The notes under the pieces were generated by a model. That model saw nothing but the letters and a program-made list of their open reading frames with translations, searched no databases and was not told where the DNA came from. Position numbers and translations under genes: made by a program. Positions 48,599 through 57,752 of a DNA stretch of 64,000 nucleotides are shown piece by piece (positions within the stretch are counted from its first letter, which is position 1; each line of letters opens with the position of its first letter). This DNA is from Caldilineaceae bacterium (GTDB lineage Bacteria; Chloroflexota; Anaerolineae; Caldilineales; Caldilineaceae): positions 2,493,022 through 2,557,021 of the forward strand of contig OY282376.1 of the NCBI GenBank assembly GCA_958295845.1, written 5' to 3'.

Positions 48599-50482
48599 AT
48601 GACATCCCCACTCCAGCTCGAAGACGACGCCCCATGGCGGCAGCGATTCCGCTGCAACAGCCTGGGCTATGTCTACGTGGCGCCAAATAACAGGTCCCGT
48701 GGGATCGCCCATGCCAGCCTGGAAGGCCCCGCCAAACGAATTCTCGCCTGGAACACGACTTCTGGCGTACTGCGTCCCCTCCTGCCAGACGATGAGACAC
48801 CGTCATACGCATGGCTGGGTCCCCATGGCGACTACCTCTACTACCTCAAGGACGATAAGGGCAGCGAACTAGGCCACATCGCCCGTGTACCCTTCTCCGG
48901 TGGCCCCCCTGAGGACCTGACACCCCAACTACCACCATACACGATACGCGGCTTCGACATCAGTCGCTCCGGCGCCCGCCTCGCCTTCGACGCCGTCTAT
49001 GACAACCGCTACTGGTTCTACTGCATCGACCTGGGAGCCGACGGCGTCCCTTCCTCGCCGCGACTCATATACACAGCCCTGGAGGAGACTTGGGCCTGTC
49101 ACCTTTCCCATGACGGAAACCTGCTTGCAGTCAAGTCAACGCTAAGAGCACCCCACAGCCGCCGCTACACAGTTCTGGTCTTCGACACAAACTCAGGCGA
49201 ACAGGTCGCCGAACTTTGGGACGGTTTCGACTTCAGCGTCGAGCCCGTTCAGTTCTCGCCACTTCCTGGTGATGACCGGCTGCTCACCACCACAACCGCC
49301 AGCGGCGTACTGCTGCCTTTACTCTGGGACCCGCGTTCAAACGAGCGGCGCAATCTGACGATGCCATCAGCCGAAGGGTCCATCCTGCCGCTGGACTGGT
49401 CGCCCGACGGGAGCAAACTGCTGATTCAGACGAAAACCCGGGAACACGAAGGGCTCTTCATCTACGATCTTAAAGACGAAGATCTTCTGCCCCTACAACA
49501 CCCGCCAGGTACTTTTCGCGGCCGCGCGGGCCCCTATCATACGGGAACCGCCGCCAGCTTTTTCGCTCCGGACGGCACAGTGTGGGCCCAGTGGAGCGAC
49601 GCCGCCCATCCTTCCCAACTACTCTCGCTGACCGCTACCGATCGGCCCAAGCCTGTGCTGCCCGCAGAAGACTGCCCGCCTGGCCGCACTTGGCGTTCAG
49701 TCAGCTTTCCCAGTTCTGACGGCGTTTCAGTCCAGGCGTGGCTGGCCCTGCCTGCCTCCAGTGAAACCTCTGAGGGACCCTTCCCTACAATTCTTCACGT
49801 CCACGGAGGTCCGAGCGGCGCCGTTTCCAATGCCTTCGACGCCACCGGCCAGGCCTGGCTCGACCACGGCTTCGCCTACCTCACCGTCAACTATCGCGGC
49901 TCAACCGGCTTCGGCCGCCAATTCCAGGAAAAGATAAACGGAGACGTAGGCCGTTGGGAGCTGGAGGACATGCTCGCAGCCCGCCATTGGCTGATCGAGG
50001 AACGCATCGCCGATCCGGATCGCATTCTATTGGAGGGAGGTTCCTACGGGGCCTTCCTGACAGTTTGGGCGCTCTCCCAGGAACCTGATCTGTGGGCCGG
50101 CGGCGTTGCCCCGGTCGCCATCGTCGACTGGACTATGAACTACGAGGATTCCTCGGCAGCCATGCAGGGCTGGGCGCGCATGATATTCGACGGGACGCCT
50201 GCCGAAAACCCCGACCTGTACCGGGACCGCTCTCCCCTCACCCATGCCGCTGCCATTCAGGCGCCGCTCCTCATCTTTCAAGGACGCCGCGACAGCCGCG
50301 CCACACCCCGCCAGATGGAGCACTTCGCCCGCAAAATGGAGGCTTCAAATAAGGACTTCACTCTCATCTGGCTGGACGGGGGACACGGTTCCACGAGCGC
50401 CGCGACCGCCGAACACGTACAGGAAACGCATCTGAAGTTCGCCTACCGGGTACTGGGGCTCCAAGGGCCAGATGTGGACTGA
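48599..50482 (+). CDS. S9 family (prolyl oligopeptidase-like) serine peptidase
   Basis: A 627-aa enzyme: an N-terminal beta-propeller (about 1-370; repeated D-G-D/W segments such as LDWSPDGSKLLIQTK) and a C-terminal alpha/beta hydrolase domain. Catalytic residues: S482 in GGSYGAF, D565 in GRRDSRATP, H596 in LDGGHGS. HVHGGPSG is the oxyanion segment. No signal peptide, so probably cytoplasmic, acting as an aminoacyl or oligopeptidase. The ATG at 48599 is preferred over an upstream TTG. It overlaps the MFS transporter gene by 11 bases, suggesting a shared task with peptides. Confidence 0.9.
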   Translation: MTSPLQLEDDAPWRQRFRCNSLGYVYVAPNNRSRGIAHASLEGPAKRILAWNTTSGVLRPLLPDDETPSYAWLGPHGDYLYYLKDDKGSELGHIARVPFSGGPPEDLTPQLPPYTIRGFDISRSGARLAFDAVYDNRYWFYCIDLGADGVPSSPRLIYTALEETWACHLSHDGNLLAVKSTLRAPHSRRYTVLVFDTNSGEQVAELWDGFDFSVEPVQFSPLPGDDRLLTTTTASGVLLPLLWDPRSNERRNLTMPSAEGSILPLDWSPDGSKLLIQTKTREHEGLFIYDLKDEDLLPLQHPPGTFRGRAGPYHTGTAASFFAPDGTVWAQWSDAAHPSQLLSLTATDRPKPVLPAEDCPPGRTWRSVSFPSSDGVSVQAWLALPASSETSEGPFPTILHVHGGPSGAVSNAFDATGQAWLDHGFAYLTVNYRGSTGFGRQFQEKINGDVGRWELEDMLAARHWLIEERIADPDRILLEGGSYGAFLTVWALSQEPDLWAGGVAPVAIVDWTMNYEDSSAAMQGWARMIFDGTPAENPDLYRDRSPLTHAAAIQAPLLIFQGRRDSRATPRQMEHFARKMEASNKDFTLIWLDGGHGSTSAATAEHVQETHLKFAYRVLGLQGPDVD

Positions 50483-51755
50483 TCTTTCCAGGCGCTATCA
50501 GCGTCTCTTCCAGCCCGGGTCCGGGGTCCGGGAGACTCTGGCCAACACAGACTATCGCCTGCTCCTGGGTTCAAGTACCCTCTGGTGGCTGGCCCACTAC
50601 ATGGAAATGATCGTGTTGGGCTGGCTGGTGCTGGAACTGACCGACTCGGCCGGCTTGGTCGGCCTCGTTGGCTTCTGCCGCTCAATTCCCTCTCTGCTGA
50701 TTGGCGGCTTTGGCGGACTGCTTTCCGACCGTATCGGCCGCCGTCCCCTGATCATCGCCTCGCAGACGCTCACCTTCTGCATGTATGCAACCGTCGCCCT
50801 CCTGCTGGCCGCAGGACAGCTCGCCCTTTGGCATCTCGTCGTGATCGCACTGACCCTCGGCTGCGCTTGGGCGATGGATTGGCCCACCCGCCGTGCGCTC
50901 ATACCTGACCTGGTGGGCCGTCCTCGCGTCATCGACGCGCTCATGCTGGAGAATCTGGGCATGAGCGTCGCACGCGCCCTGGGGCCGCTTCTCGCTGGGA
51001 TTGTACTCGACGCATTCAACGTGCTGGGCTGCTTCCTGACACTGAGCGGACTGTCGGCCATTTCACTCCTCCTCCTGCGCGCCCTTTCACGCCAGCCGAT
51101 CCCACATACATCCTCCCCCACCAGCGCCTCGCCACTGGCACAGATCAGGGACAGCGTCCTTTATGTTCGGCAGAACCAGTCCATCCTGGCCGTGACACTA
51201 ATCACGATGATCATGAACATGCTGGCCTTCCCCTATATGAACTTCCTTCCCGTATTCGCTCGTGACGTCCTGAATCAGGGTCCAGTTGGGCTTGGATACC
51301 TCGGCGCCTCTGTCGGAATCGGAAACGTGGTCGGCCTCTTCCTGGTCAACTGGGCAAGACGCTACGCCAGCGCAGGCTGGATATTCATTGCCGGCACGCT
51401 GCTACACTGCCTGGCGCTGCTATCCTTCACCACCAGTTCCGTGTTCGCAGTCTCGTGGGCTTTTCTGCTGTTGGTTGGGGTCGGTCACGCCTGCTTCGGC
51501 ATCATGCAGAGCTCCATCGTGCTGCTGGCCGCTGCCGACGAGAGACGCGGCCAGGCGATGGGAGCCATTGCAGTCGCAATAGGCGCAGGGCCGTTTGGAC
51601 GGCTCCAAACAGGGGTCCTCGCAGACGCATTCGGCGCGCCCTTAGCAGTCGGGGCCGAGGTCGCCCTGGCTGCCCTGCTGGTATCAACGGTAGCCTTTAC
51701 TCTTCCAGGATTGCGTCAAGTCGATAGCACCCCGGCAAAGGCTGGCGAGGCCTGA
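50472..51755 (+). CDS. MFS transporter, drug/metabolite exporter-like
   Basis: A 427-aa membrane protein with about 12 helices. The family A motif is seen as GLLSDRIGRRPLIIA after helix 2, and the second half has LPVFARDVLNQGPVGLGYLGASVGIGNVVG. The pattern is like the EntS/multidrug exporters of the DHA3 group. AAGGG lies before the ATG, which sits inside the last codons of the peptidase gene. The substrate is unknown; a peptide- or siderophore-like product is a guess from context. Confidence 0.88.
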   Translation: MWTDLSRRYQRLFQPGSGVRETLANTDYRLLLGSSTLWWLAHYMEMIVLGWLVLELTDSAGLVGLVGFCRSIPSLLIGGFGGLLSDRIGRRPLIIASQTLTFCMYATVALLLAAGQLALWHLVVIALTLGCAWAMDWPTRRALIPDLVGRPRVIDALMLENLGMSVARALGPLLAGIVLDAFNVLGCFLTLSGLSAISLLLLRALSRQPIPHTSSPTSASPLAQIRDSVLYVRQNQSILAVTLITMIMNMLAFPYMNFLPVFARDVLNQGPVGLGYLGASVGIGNVVGLFLVNWARRYASAGWIFIAGTLLHCLALLSFTTSSVFAVSWAFLLLVGVGHACFGIMQSSIVLLAAADERRGQAMGAIAVAIGAGPFGRLQTGVLADAFGAPLAVGAEVALAALLVSTVAFTLPGLRQVDSTPAKAGEA

Positions 51756-51781
51756 ATAAGGCCTTTCTTGCCCTTCCGCCC

Positions 51782-52987
51782 TCACGCCATCGCCTCCTTC
51801 ATCGCCGCCACCGCCGGCTCTTCAACCGCGCTGATCTTCAAGACCTGTTCGGCAATCTGTTCTCTGAAGGAGGCAACCTCTTCTTCCGAGAGGGGGAAAT
51901 CAGTCTCCATCTCGCGTCGAATGGCAATCAGGCGCTCGCAGTTGGACTGCCCCGTATCAATGGCGTCCCCTCCCTCTTCCAGGAAGAGCCTCTGATTCTC
52001 CAGGATCAGTCTTCTGGCCTCCGCCCATACACGAACACTGTCCGGCAGAACTATTTCGCCCAGATCGCGCCACGCCAAAGCACTTTCTCGAAACTGCTCC
52101 CCGGCTTCTCGCAGGGCAGGTCGATCCAGGATTAGCGCAGCCTCATCCAGGAAGTCGGCAAAAACATCCCTCTCAGCGAACCCTTCTTTGCCGTAAGTGT
52201 GGGTATCACCGAACACTGACTCCAGACCGGCGTACATTTTACGCCCGGGCGGAAACTCCTTCTCCCAGCTGCCTCTCATTTTCGGTTTTCGCAAAGCATC
52301 GGCCCAGCGCTGATAGGCAGCAAATCCGAAATTGTGCCGCGCGCCCTTGGGCGGCTTCTCCGTAAACAGCTGAATGCTGTCGCCGATACCCGCCCGGACC
52401 GCCTCCGGAATCCCGTCGGCATCCGGCATCGCCAGCGTCATGATTCGGTGCCGGAACTTCTTGACTTTCGATCGCGCCGCTGCCAGTTCACCGGTCGTGG
52501 CGAACAGCGTCACGCGCGCGCGGTCTGCGATCGAGACCCTGTCAGCCTCCTCGTCGTACCCGTAAACAACCACCGGCTGCATGTGAGGAAACTCAAACTC
52601 ATACGTATGCGGTTCGTAAGGGAGACTTTGGGCATCAGCCCAGGTGATGGCCGGCCTGCCGCTTTCCAGCGTGTTCACCAGGTTACTCACCGCCCGTTCT
52701 GCGCTTGCCGTTTGGCGAACGTCCGGCTCGGCGCCAAGGCGCTCCAGCAAAGTCTCCATCGGGTCGAACGTGTTTCGAGTGAGGATACGCGCGTGAGGAT
52801 CGATGCCTTGGTATGCAAAGACGAAATACCCCGTCACCGCACCGCCGCTGATTCCCATTAGCAGCGCCTCTGAATACGGTTTCCCCGTATGCGGCGCCTT
52901 CACTCCACAATAGTCGAGATAGTTGCGAACAGTTCCCGTTTCCCAATGGAGTCCTTCGAACTGATTATAGTCAGTCAGCGTTGGCAT
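51782..52987 (-). CDS. BtrH-like protein with a C-terminal DUF4872 region
   Basis: A 401-aa protein. Its N-terminal part resembles the BtrH N-terminal domain from butirosin synthesis, a papain-like fold that moves an acyl group from a carrier protein: HWETGTVRNYLDYCGV, YSEALLMGISGGAVTGYFVF, PVVVYGYDEEADRVSIAD. A later part resembles DUF4872. C27 is a candidate nucleophile. GAGGG lies eight bases before the ATG. No other biosynthetic gene (carrier protein, PKS/NRPS, aminotransferase) is nearby, so the role here is unknown. Confidence 0.65.
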   Translation of the reverse strand: MPTLTDYNQFEGLHWETGTVRNYLDYCGVKAPHTGKPYSEALLMGISGGAVTGYFVFAYQGIDPHARILTRNTFDPMETLLERLGAEPDVRQTASAERAVSNLVNTLESGRPAITWADAQSLPYEPHTYEFEFPHMQPVVVYGYDEEADRVSIADRARVTLFATTGELAAARSKVKKFRHRIMTLAMPDADGIPEAVRAGIGDSIQLFTEKPPKGARHNFGFAAYQRWADALRKPKMRGSWEKEFPPGRKMYAGLESVFGDTHTYGKEGFAERDVFADFLDEAALILDRPALREAGEQFRESALAWRDLGEIVLPDSVRVWAEARRLILENQRLFLEEGGDAIDTGQSNCERLIAIRREMETDFPLSEEEVASFREQIAEQVLKISAVEEPAVAAMKEAMA

Positions 52988-53076
52988 CCGTGTATCCCTC
53001 TTTTTCTGTATTCCAGGTGGTCCTCATTGACGATTGACAAAAAAACGTCAACGTCGATGGTTTGGCAAAGTTCCTG

Positions 53077-53595
53077 CTAACGGGCGGGAATCCGCCAGCG
53101 GGTGGCGTCGCTTGCCATGCCGCTCCAGGCGATGACCAATTGCGGGAAGACGGCAAAAAGTCCCTCCGGCGGAAAACTGGATTTGCTCCGACCATCCAGA
53201 TGTTCACTGGGCCGATATGTCTTGTATTTGCGGATGAACGCCTCGTCCACGCTCTGCAGCAGCTCCCGGCTCGGTCGCCTTATCTCGTCAAACCTGCCTT
53301 CGATGAGTACCACGTCGTCTCCGCTCTCCAGGTGTACGACTGCCTGCGGATTGGCGCGCAAATTGCGGATTTTCCGACCCGTACCCACAAAATAGAAGAC
53401 GTCCTCCAGCCATGCCCCCCAGATGGGCACGGCATGCGGCCTTCCATCAACGCCCGCGCTCGCAATCCAATAGTTCAAAGCATCGCGCATTCGACTGTCT
53501 ACGTAGTCCCACGATAGCATAGCGCCGTCATACGCCAAGGGGCCGGACGCGCCGAGATTCGGGCGGCCGCGCTCCCCACTGTATCGGTCATCCAT
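53077..53595 (-). CDS. Pyridoxamine 5'-phosphate oxidase-like (PPOX) protein
   Basis: A 172-aa split-barrel flavin-binding-type protein: [61 protein letters not shown]. This is the usual FMN or F420 cradle of the PPOX superfamily. The ATG overlaps the galactokinase stop by eight bases and has GGGAG upstream, so translation is probably coupled. The substrate is unknown. Confidence 0.82.
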   Translation of the reverse strand: MDDRYSGERGRPNLGASGPLAYDGAMLSWDYVDSRMRDALNYWIASAGVDGRPHAVPIWGAWLEDVFYFVGTGRKIRNLRANPQAVVHLESGDDVVLIEGRFDEIRRPSRELLQSVDEAFIRKYKTYRPSEHLDGRSKSSFPPEGLFAVFPQLVIAWSGMASDATRWRIPAR

Positions 53596-54784
53596 CGCTC
53601 TCTCCCGAAATCAGTGGCAAGACTCGCGCGCCGGAGCTCGGCGGGCTGATGTAAACCTCCGCCCACACGTTCATCGCTTTGGCGTACGACTCCTGCACCA
53701 CCTCCCGCACATCCTTCTCCGTCCCCGTTTGGACAAGAGCCACCGCACATCCTCCAAACCCCGCACCCGTCAGACGGGCGCCAAGGCATCCTGAATGGCT
53801 GCGCATCGATTCAACCATGCGGTCCAGGGCCTCGCTGCTCACTTCGTAGTCGTCTTTCAGGCTCTCATGGCTGGCGTCCATCAACTCGCCAACCTTACGA
53901 AAGTCGCCCTGCCCAAGAGCGTCAACCGTGGCCTGAACCCGTTCGTTTTCGCTTACAACATGACGACATCGCCGGTAGACTAACGCGGGAAACAGCGCGC
54001 GATGTTCCTCCAATTCACTGAGACTTACATCGCGTAGAGCGGTAATATCCGGCAATACCGCTTGCAGGCGACGCACGCCGTCCTCACACTGAGCTCGGCG
54101 CTCGTTGTAAGCGCTTCCTGCAAGCGACCGGCTTGCCTTGGTATTACCAATCACCAGTGACACGCCCTCAGGAAACGGCACCCGTTGGTAGTCCAGGCTG
54201 CGGCAATCGATCAACAGAGCGTGTCCCTCCTCTCCCAATGCACTGATAAACTGATCCATGATGCCGCAATTGACCCCGACGAACTCGTTCTCCGCCTTCT
54301 GGGCGGCCCTGGCCAGTTGGGTGCCCGTCAGCGCGTGGATCTCATTAGCCGCCGTCAGAAATGCCTTTGCCGCTGAGATCTCAAGTGCGGCCGAACTACT
54401 CAACCCGCTCCCCCTCGGTACATTTCCGCTGACAACCCCTTCAAATCCCTGCAGCTGTACGCCAAGCTCCGCCAGCGCCAGACCGACCCCCTGAACATAG
54501 TTGGGCCAAAGCTGGCGACTGTTCCGCTTCGTATCCCCAATCTCGAAGTCCGCCCACGAATCAAACTCAAGTGCGTACAGCTTGACGCGTCCGTCGTCTC
54601 GCGAACGGAAAAGAACTCTCACGTCACGGTCCAGGGCCACAGGCAACACGAATCCGTCGTTATAGTCGGTATGCTCCCCAATCAGATTGACCCGGCCCGG
54701 AGCAATTGCTAGATGGGTCGCCTCGCCCTCGAAGTAAGTGTCAAAACCGTCCAGTATCGTCTGCGTTCGCTTGTCGGGTTGCAT
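53588..54784 (-). CDS. galK: Galactokinase
   Basis: A 398-aa GHMP kinase. The galactokinase signature is [16 protein letters not shown] (29-44), the ATP-binding motif [15 protein letters not shown] (119-133) and the C-terminal GHMP motif [16 protein letters not shown]. It phosphorylates galactose at C1 for the Leloir pathway. No galT or galE is nearby. The ribosome site is weak. Followed by the overlapping PPOX gene. Confidence 0.94.
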   Translation of the reverse strand: MQPDKRTQTILDGFDTYFEGEATHLAIAPGRVNLIGEHTDYNDGFVLPVALDRDVRVLFRSRDDGRVKLYALEFDSWADFEIGDTKRNSRQLWPNYVQGVGLALAELGVQLQGFEGVVSGNVPRGSGLSSSAALEISAAKAFLTAANEIHALTGTQLARAAQKAENEFVGVNCGIMDQFISALGEEGHALLIDCRSLDYQRVPFPEGVSLVIGNTKASRSLAGSAYNERRAQCEDGVRRLQAVLPDITALRDVSLSELEEHRALFPALVYRRCRHVVSENERVQATVDALGQGDFRKVGELMDASHESLKDDYEVSSEALDRMVESMRSHSGCLGARLTGAGFGGCAVALVQTGTEKDVREVVQESYAKAMNVWAEVYISPPSSGARVLPLISGESDG

Positions 54785-54847
54785 GGCGCCAGTCGTCCGG
54801 TTATTTGAATGTGAGGAAACGGCAATGTCTTCGCTGACAGTCCTGAT

Positions 54848-55672
54848 TCAGAGTTGCCCCGGCCCGGGACCTGCAGGGCCCAGGACCGCATAGAGATTCA
54901 GATCGGACTCTCTACCGTCAGCGCGGAAAGTATGCAGAACTGTCTGCCCAGAGTCGGCAGCCAGCCGTCCAAGCTCGGCCTCATCCACCTGGTGAACATA
55001 GCGAACCGAGTCTACGCCCTGCCGCCATGGCAGTAGTCCGTCACCCGGCTCTAGATCGGAAGCGCTGAACCCCACCGTGGCCGGATCGATAAGCTTGCTT
55101 CGGAACCTTTCACTGCCCAGAAACTGCCAGAAGGAAAGAACGACGTGGCCTGCGCTCAACCGCCTGAGATCTCTCAGCAGACGCAGCCGCAGCGCATAAC
55201 CCGGCAAGTGTTGCACTGTTGCTGTGCAGAGCACTACGCTATACCTTGGCGTCTCTATCAGATCGGCAGTCCCGCCGCTTTCACGGTCCTCGCCGCGCCC
55301 GGCCTTCGCCAGAACACTGTGCCAATTGGAATCCGCCAGTTCAGCCTGCATGAATTGACAGCTGACCCGTTCGAGGTCTGCCGTGGCCTTTTGCGCCAGT
55401 CGCAACAGCGGCCCGTTGCCGTCCACCCCCGTATAGGAGGCAAAAAAACCTTCGGCCTCAAGCAGTCGGGCGAAACGGCCGTTGCCGCAGCCGACGTCCA
55501 GCACCGACAGCCTTTCCTTTCCGGCCGACCTGAAATAGGGTAGAATGGCCCGGAGTCCCGGGGTCCAGTTCTGACGCGTTGCGTCGAAATGGTGGGCCAC
55601 TCGCTCGTAGAAATCACGATTCAGCGTCAGCAAAGCATCCCGCATCTGCGGGTCCATGCAAGCTGTTTGCAT
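54848..55672 (-). CDS. Class I SAM methyltransferase, Trm9/ABH8-like
   Basis: A 274-aa Rossmann methyltransferase. The lead-in LNRDFYERVAHHFDATRQNW plus motif I VLDVGCGNGRF (57-67) closely follows the pattern of eukaryotic Trm9/ALKBH8 methyltransferases, which convert cm5U34 to mcm5U34 in tRNA. An Asp in VDGNGPLLRLA binds the SAM ribose. ATG at 55672 is chosen since GGAAGG lies six bases before it. It is divergent from Elp3 (49 bases between starts), which makes the cm5U that Trm9 would methylate. The Trm112 partner is not seen. A different small-molecule methylation remains possible. Confidence 0.7.
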   Translation of the reverse strand: MQTACMDPQMRDALLTLNRDFYERVAHHFDATRQNWTPGLRAILPYFRSAGKERLSVLDVGCGNGRFARLLEAEGFFASYTGVDGNGPLLRLAQKATADLERVSCQFMQAELADSNWHSVLAKAGRGEDRESGGTADLIETPRYSVVLCTATVQHLPGYALRLRLLRDLRRLSAGHVVLSFWQFLGSERFRSKLIDPATVGFSASDLEPGDGLLPWRQGVDSVRYVHQVDEAELGRLAADSGQTVLHTFRADGRESDLNLYAVLGPAGPGPGQL

Positions 55673-55721
55673 CGGCTTCCTTCCCGGTTGCCGCGACAGT
55701 TCAGGGGGCCTTTCCACCAGC

Positions 55722-57455
55722 ATGAAACGAGTTCTGGCTCCGGAAGAGATTCCGGCCGAGGTAATTCAGATTTCCCAGGAATGGCAGCGTAAACGGAGCT
55801 TCGATCCCGCTGCCCATCGTACCGCCCTGTCAGCCATCTTCCGGGACGTCCAGGCAGTGCAGGAATCTGAATGGGACACAAATCGATCGTTGCGGTCCAT
55901 TCTAGCCCGATACCCCAAAGACGGCAAAGGATTCTATGCCAAGTCTGATCTGGTGGCCGGCTTCCGGCTCCTGATCGATGAAGGTGAGCTGGAACCCGAC
56001 CCCACCCTGCTGGACAGAATTCGCATGAAGCCCGTGCGTACCGCCAGCGGCGTCGCGCCGGTAACCGTTCTGACCGCGCCTGCCGGCTGTCCCGGCCAGT
56101 GCATCTTCTGCCCCGACGACTATCGTATGCCTAAGAGCTACATTTTCGACGAACCGGGGGCGCAGCGGGCCGAACGCGACGGCTTTGACCCCTTCAAACA
56201 GACACTGGGCCGCATCGATGCCTTCGAGAGTATCGGCCATGACGCCAGCAAAGTGGAGCTGCTGATACTGGGAGGCACGTGGAGCGCCTACAGTCACGAC
56301 TATCGCGAGTGGTTCGTGCGCCGCTGCTACGACGCCATGAACGCCTATGCGAGCCCCCAATATGTGCCGTCTACTACGCTGGAAGAAGCGCAAACGCGCA
56401 ATGTGTTGGCCGCACACCGCAATGTTGGCCTGGTCGTAGAGACCCGACCTGACTGGATCACACCGGACGAAATTCGTCACCTGCGCCGTCTCGGGGTGAC
56501 AAAAGTACAGATCGGCGTTCAAAGCCTGGAGGACGACGTTCTCGAAAAGAACAAGCGCGGCCATACCGTGGCCGAGGTAAGAGACGCGCTCGGGCTCCTC
56601 AGAACGGCAGGCTTCAAACTACATCTGCACTGGATGCCCAATCTCTACGGCGCCACCCTGGAATCGGACCGGGAATCGTTCCGAAAGTTCTTCGATGACT
56701 TCTCAATCCGGCCCGATGAACTCAAGATCTACCCGTGCTCCCTGATTGCCGATACGGAGCTCTACGAGAAGTGGCAGGCCGGGGACTACACGCCCTATAC
56801 GGAACAGGAACTGGTAGCGCTGCTGGCAGATATCAAGCCGGCCGTACCTCCATACACACGCATCAATCGCCTCTTTCGCGACATACCGGCACATCACATC
56901 GAGGCCGGCGTGAAGACAAGCAACCTGCGCGAGGTAGTCCACCAGGAGCTGGCGCGTCGAGGTGACCGCTGCGGCTGCATTCGCTGCCGCGAAGTAAGGC
57001 GCCAGCGCGTGCGCGAGGAAGCGCTGCGGCTGACCGTCACAACCTACAAAACAGACTTGACGGTCGAACACTTTCTGCAATACGTCGTGGACGAGGGCAA
57101 CGGCTCGCAGGCAGACTTGGAGCGGGCCCCCCTTGCAGGATTCCTCAGACTAAGCCTTCCCATATCGCCTTCGGCAGGCAGCCGGGCCTTCCTGGACGAG
57201 ATTCGCGGCAACGCCATGATTCGCGAAGTGCACGTTTACGGGCCGGCTCTGGCTATCGGCAGCGCAGAGAAGGGAGCGGCTCAACACGTCGGCGTCGGCA
57301 CGCGCCTTCTCAACGAAGCCAGGCGCATAAGTCGCGAAGCAGGGTTCGAACGGATCAGCGTCATCGCCGCAACTGGCACGCAGGCCTACTACGCTGCCCG
57401 CGGCTTCGACTCCGGCGAACTCTACATGACCGGCTCCACCTCGACAGCGTCCTAG
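55722..57455 (+). CDS. elp3: tRNA wobble uridine carboxymethylation enzyme Elp3 (radical SAM/GNAT)
   Basis: A 577-aa bacterial Elp3. N-terminal tRNA-binding region (1-100), then radical SAM cluster motif C123-x3-C127-x2-C130 (AGCPGQCIFCP) followed by KSYIFDEPGAQRA. A Cys-containing zinc-like segment (RRGDRCGCIRCREVRRQ) lies after the barrel. The C-terminal GNAT domain (GVGTRLLNEARRIS, AATGTQAYYAARGF) lies at about 430-577. It forms 5-carboxymethyluridine at position 34 of tRNA using acetyl-CoA and SAM. The ATG at 55722 is preferred; a longer frame to 55656 would overlap the methyltransferase gene. The ribosome site is weak (AGGGGG, 13 bases). Confidence 0.93.
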   Translation: MKRVLAPEEIPAEVIQISQEWQRKRSFDPAAHRTALSAIFRDVQAVQESEWDTNRSLRSILARYPKDGKGFYAKSDLVAGFRLLIDEGELEPDPTLLDRIRMKPVRTASGVAPVTVLTAPAGCPGQCIFCPDDYRMPKSYIFDEPGAQRAERDGFDPFKQTLGRIDAFESIGHDASKVELLILGGTWSAYSHDYREWFVRRCYDAMNAYASPQYVPSTTLEEAQTRNVLAAHRNVGLVVETRPDWITPDEIRHLRRLGVTKVQIGVQSLEDDVLEKNKRGHTVAEVRDALGLLRTAGFKLHLHWMPNLYGATLESDRESFRKFFDDFSIRPDELKIYPCSLIADTELYEKWQAGDYTPYTEQELVALLADIKPAVPPYTRINRLFRDIPAHHIEAGVKTSNLREVVHQELARRGDRCGCIRCREVRRQRVREEALRLTVTTYKTDLTVEHFLQYVVDEGNGSQADLERAPLAGFLRLSLPISPSAGSRAFLDEIRGNAMIREVHVYGPALAIGSAEKGAAQHVGVGTRLLNEARRISREAGFERISVIAATGTQAYYAARGFDSGELYMTGSTSTAS

Positions 57456-57652
57456 TTTAAGCGGTGACCCCTCTCCAACCTGGGGCCGGATAGCGAGAGC
57501 GTAAGACTTGCAACGCTTCCACCTGTAGGCCCGATGGCTTCGGACCCGCAACAGAACCCTCTCACGACCGCATCTGTCCTCACCCGGAAACCCACTACCC
57601 TTTCGAACGCCAGCTGAATTCACGCTAAGACTGAATCTGCCAATGAAAAAAA

Positions 57653-57675
57653 GGTGCGGCGATTATCGCCGCACC
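57653..57675 (-). terminator. Intrinsic terminator of the lipoprotein gene
   Basis: Nine-base perfect stem GGTGCGGCG/CGCCGCACC with an ATTAT loop. On the minus strand it is followed by seven T (the plus strand shows AAAAAAA just before it). It lies about 78 bases beyond the stop of the lipoprotein gene at 57753, and may also stop transcripts from the converging Elp3 gene. Confidence 0.85.
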
Positions 57676-57752
57676 TCTTCTATTCTGACTGGAATCCCGC
57701 CCTACTTTTTCAGGCCTTGCCGCCAGCCAGGCCAGTTCAGGCGGTTACCGAC

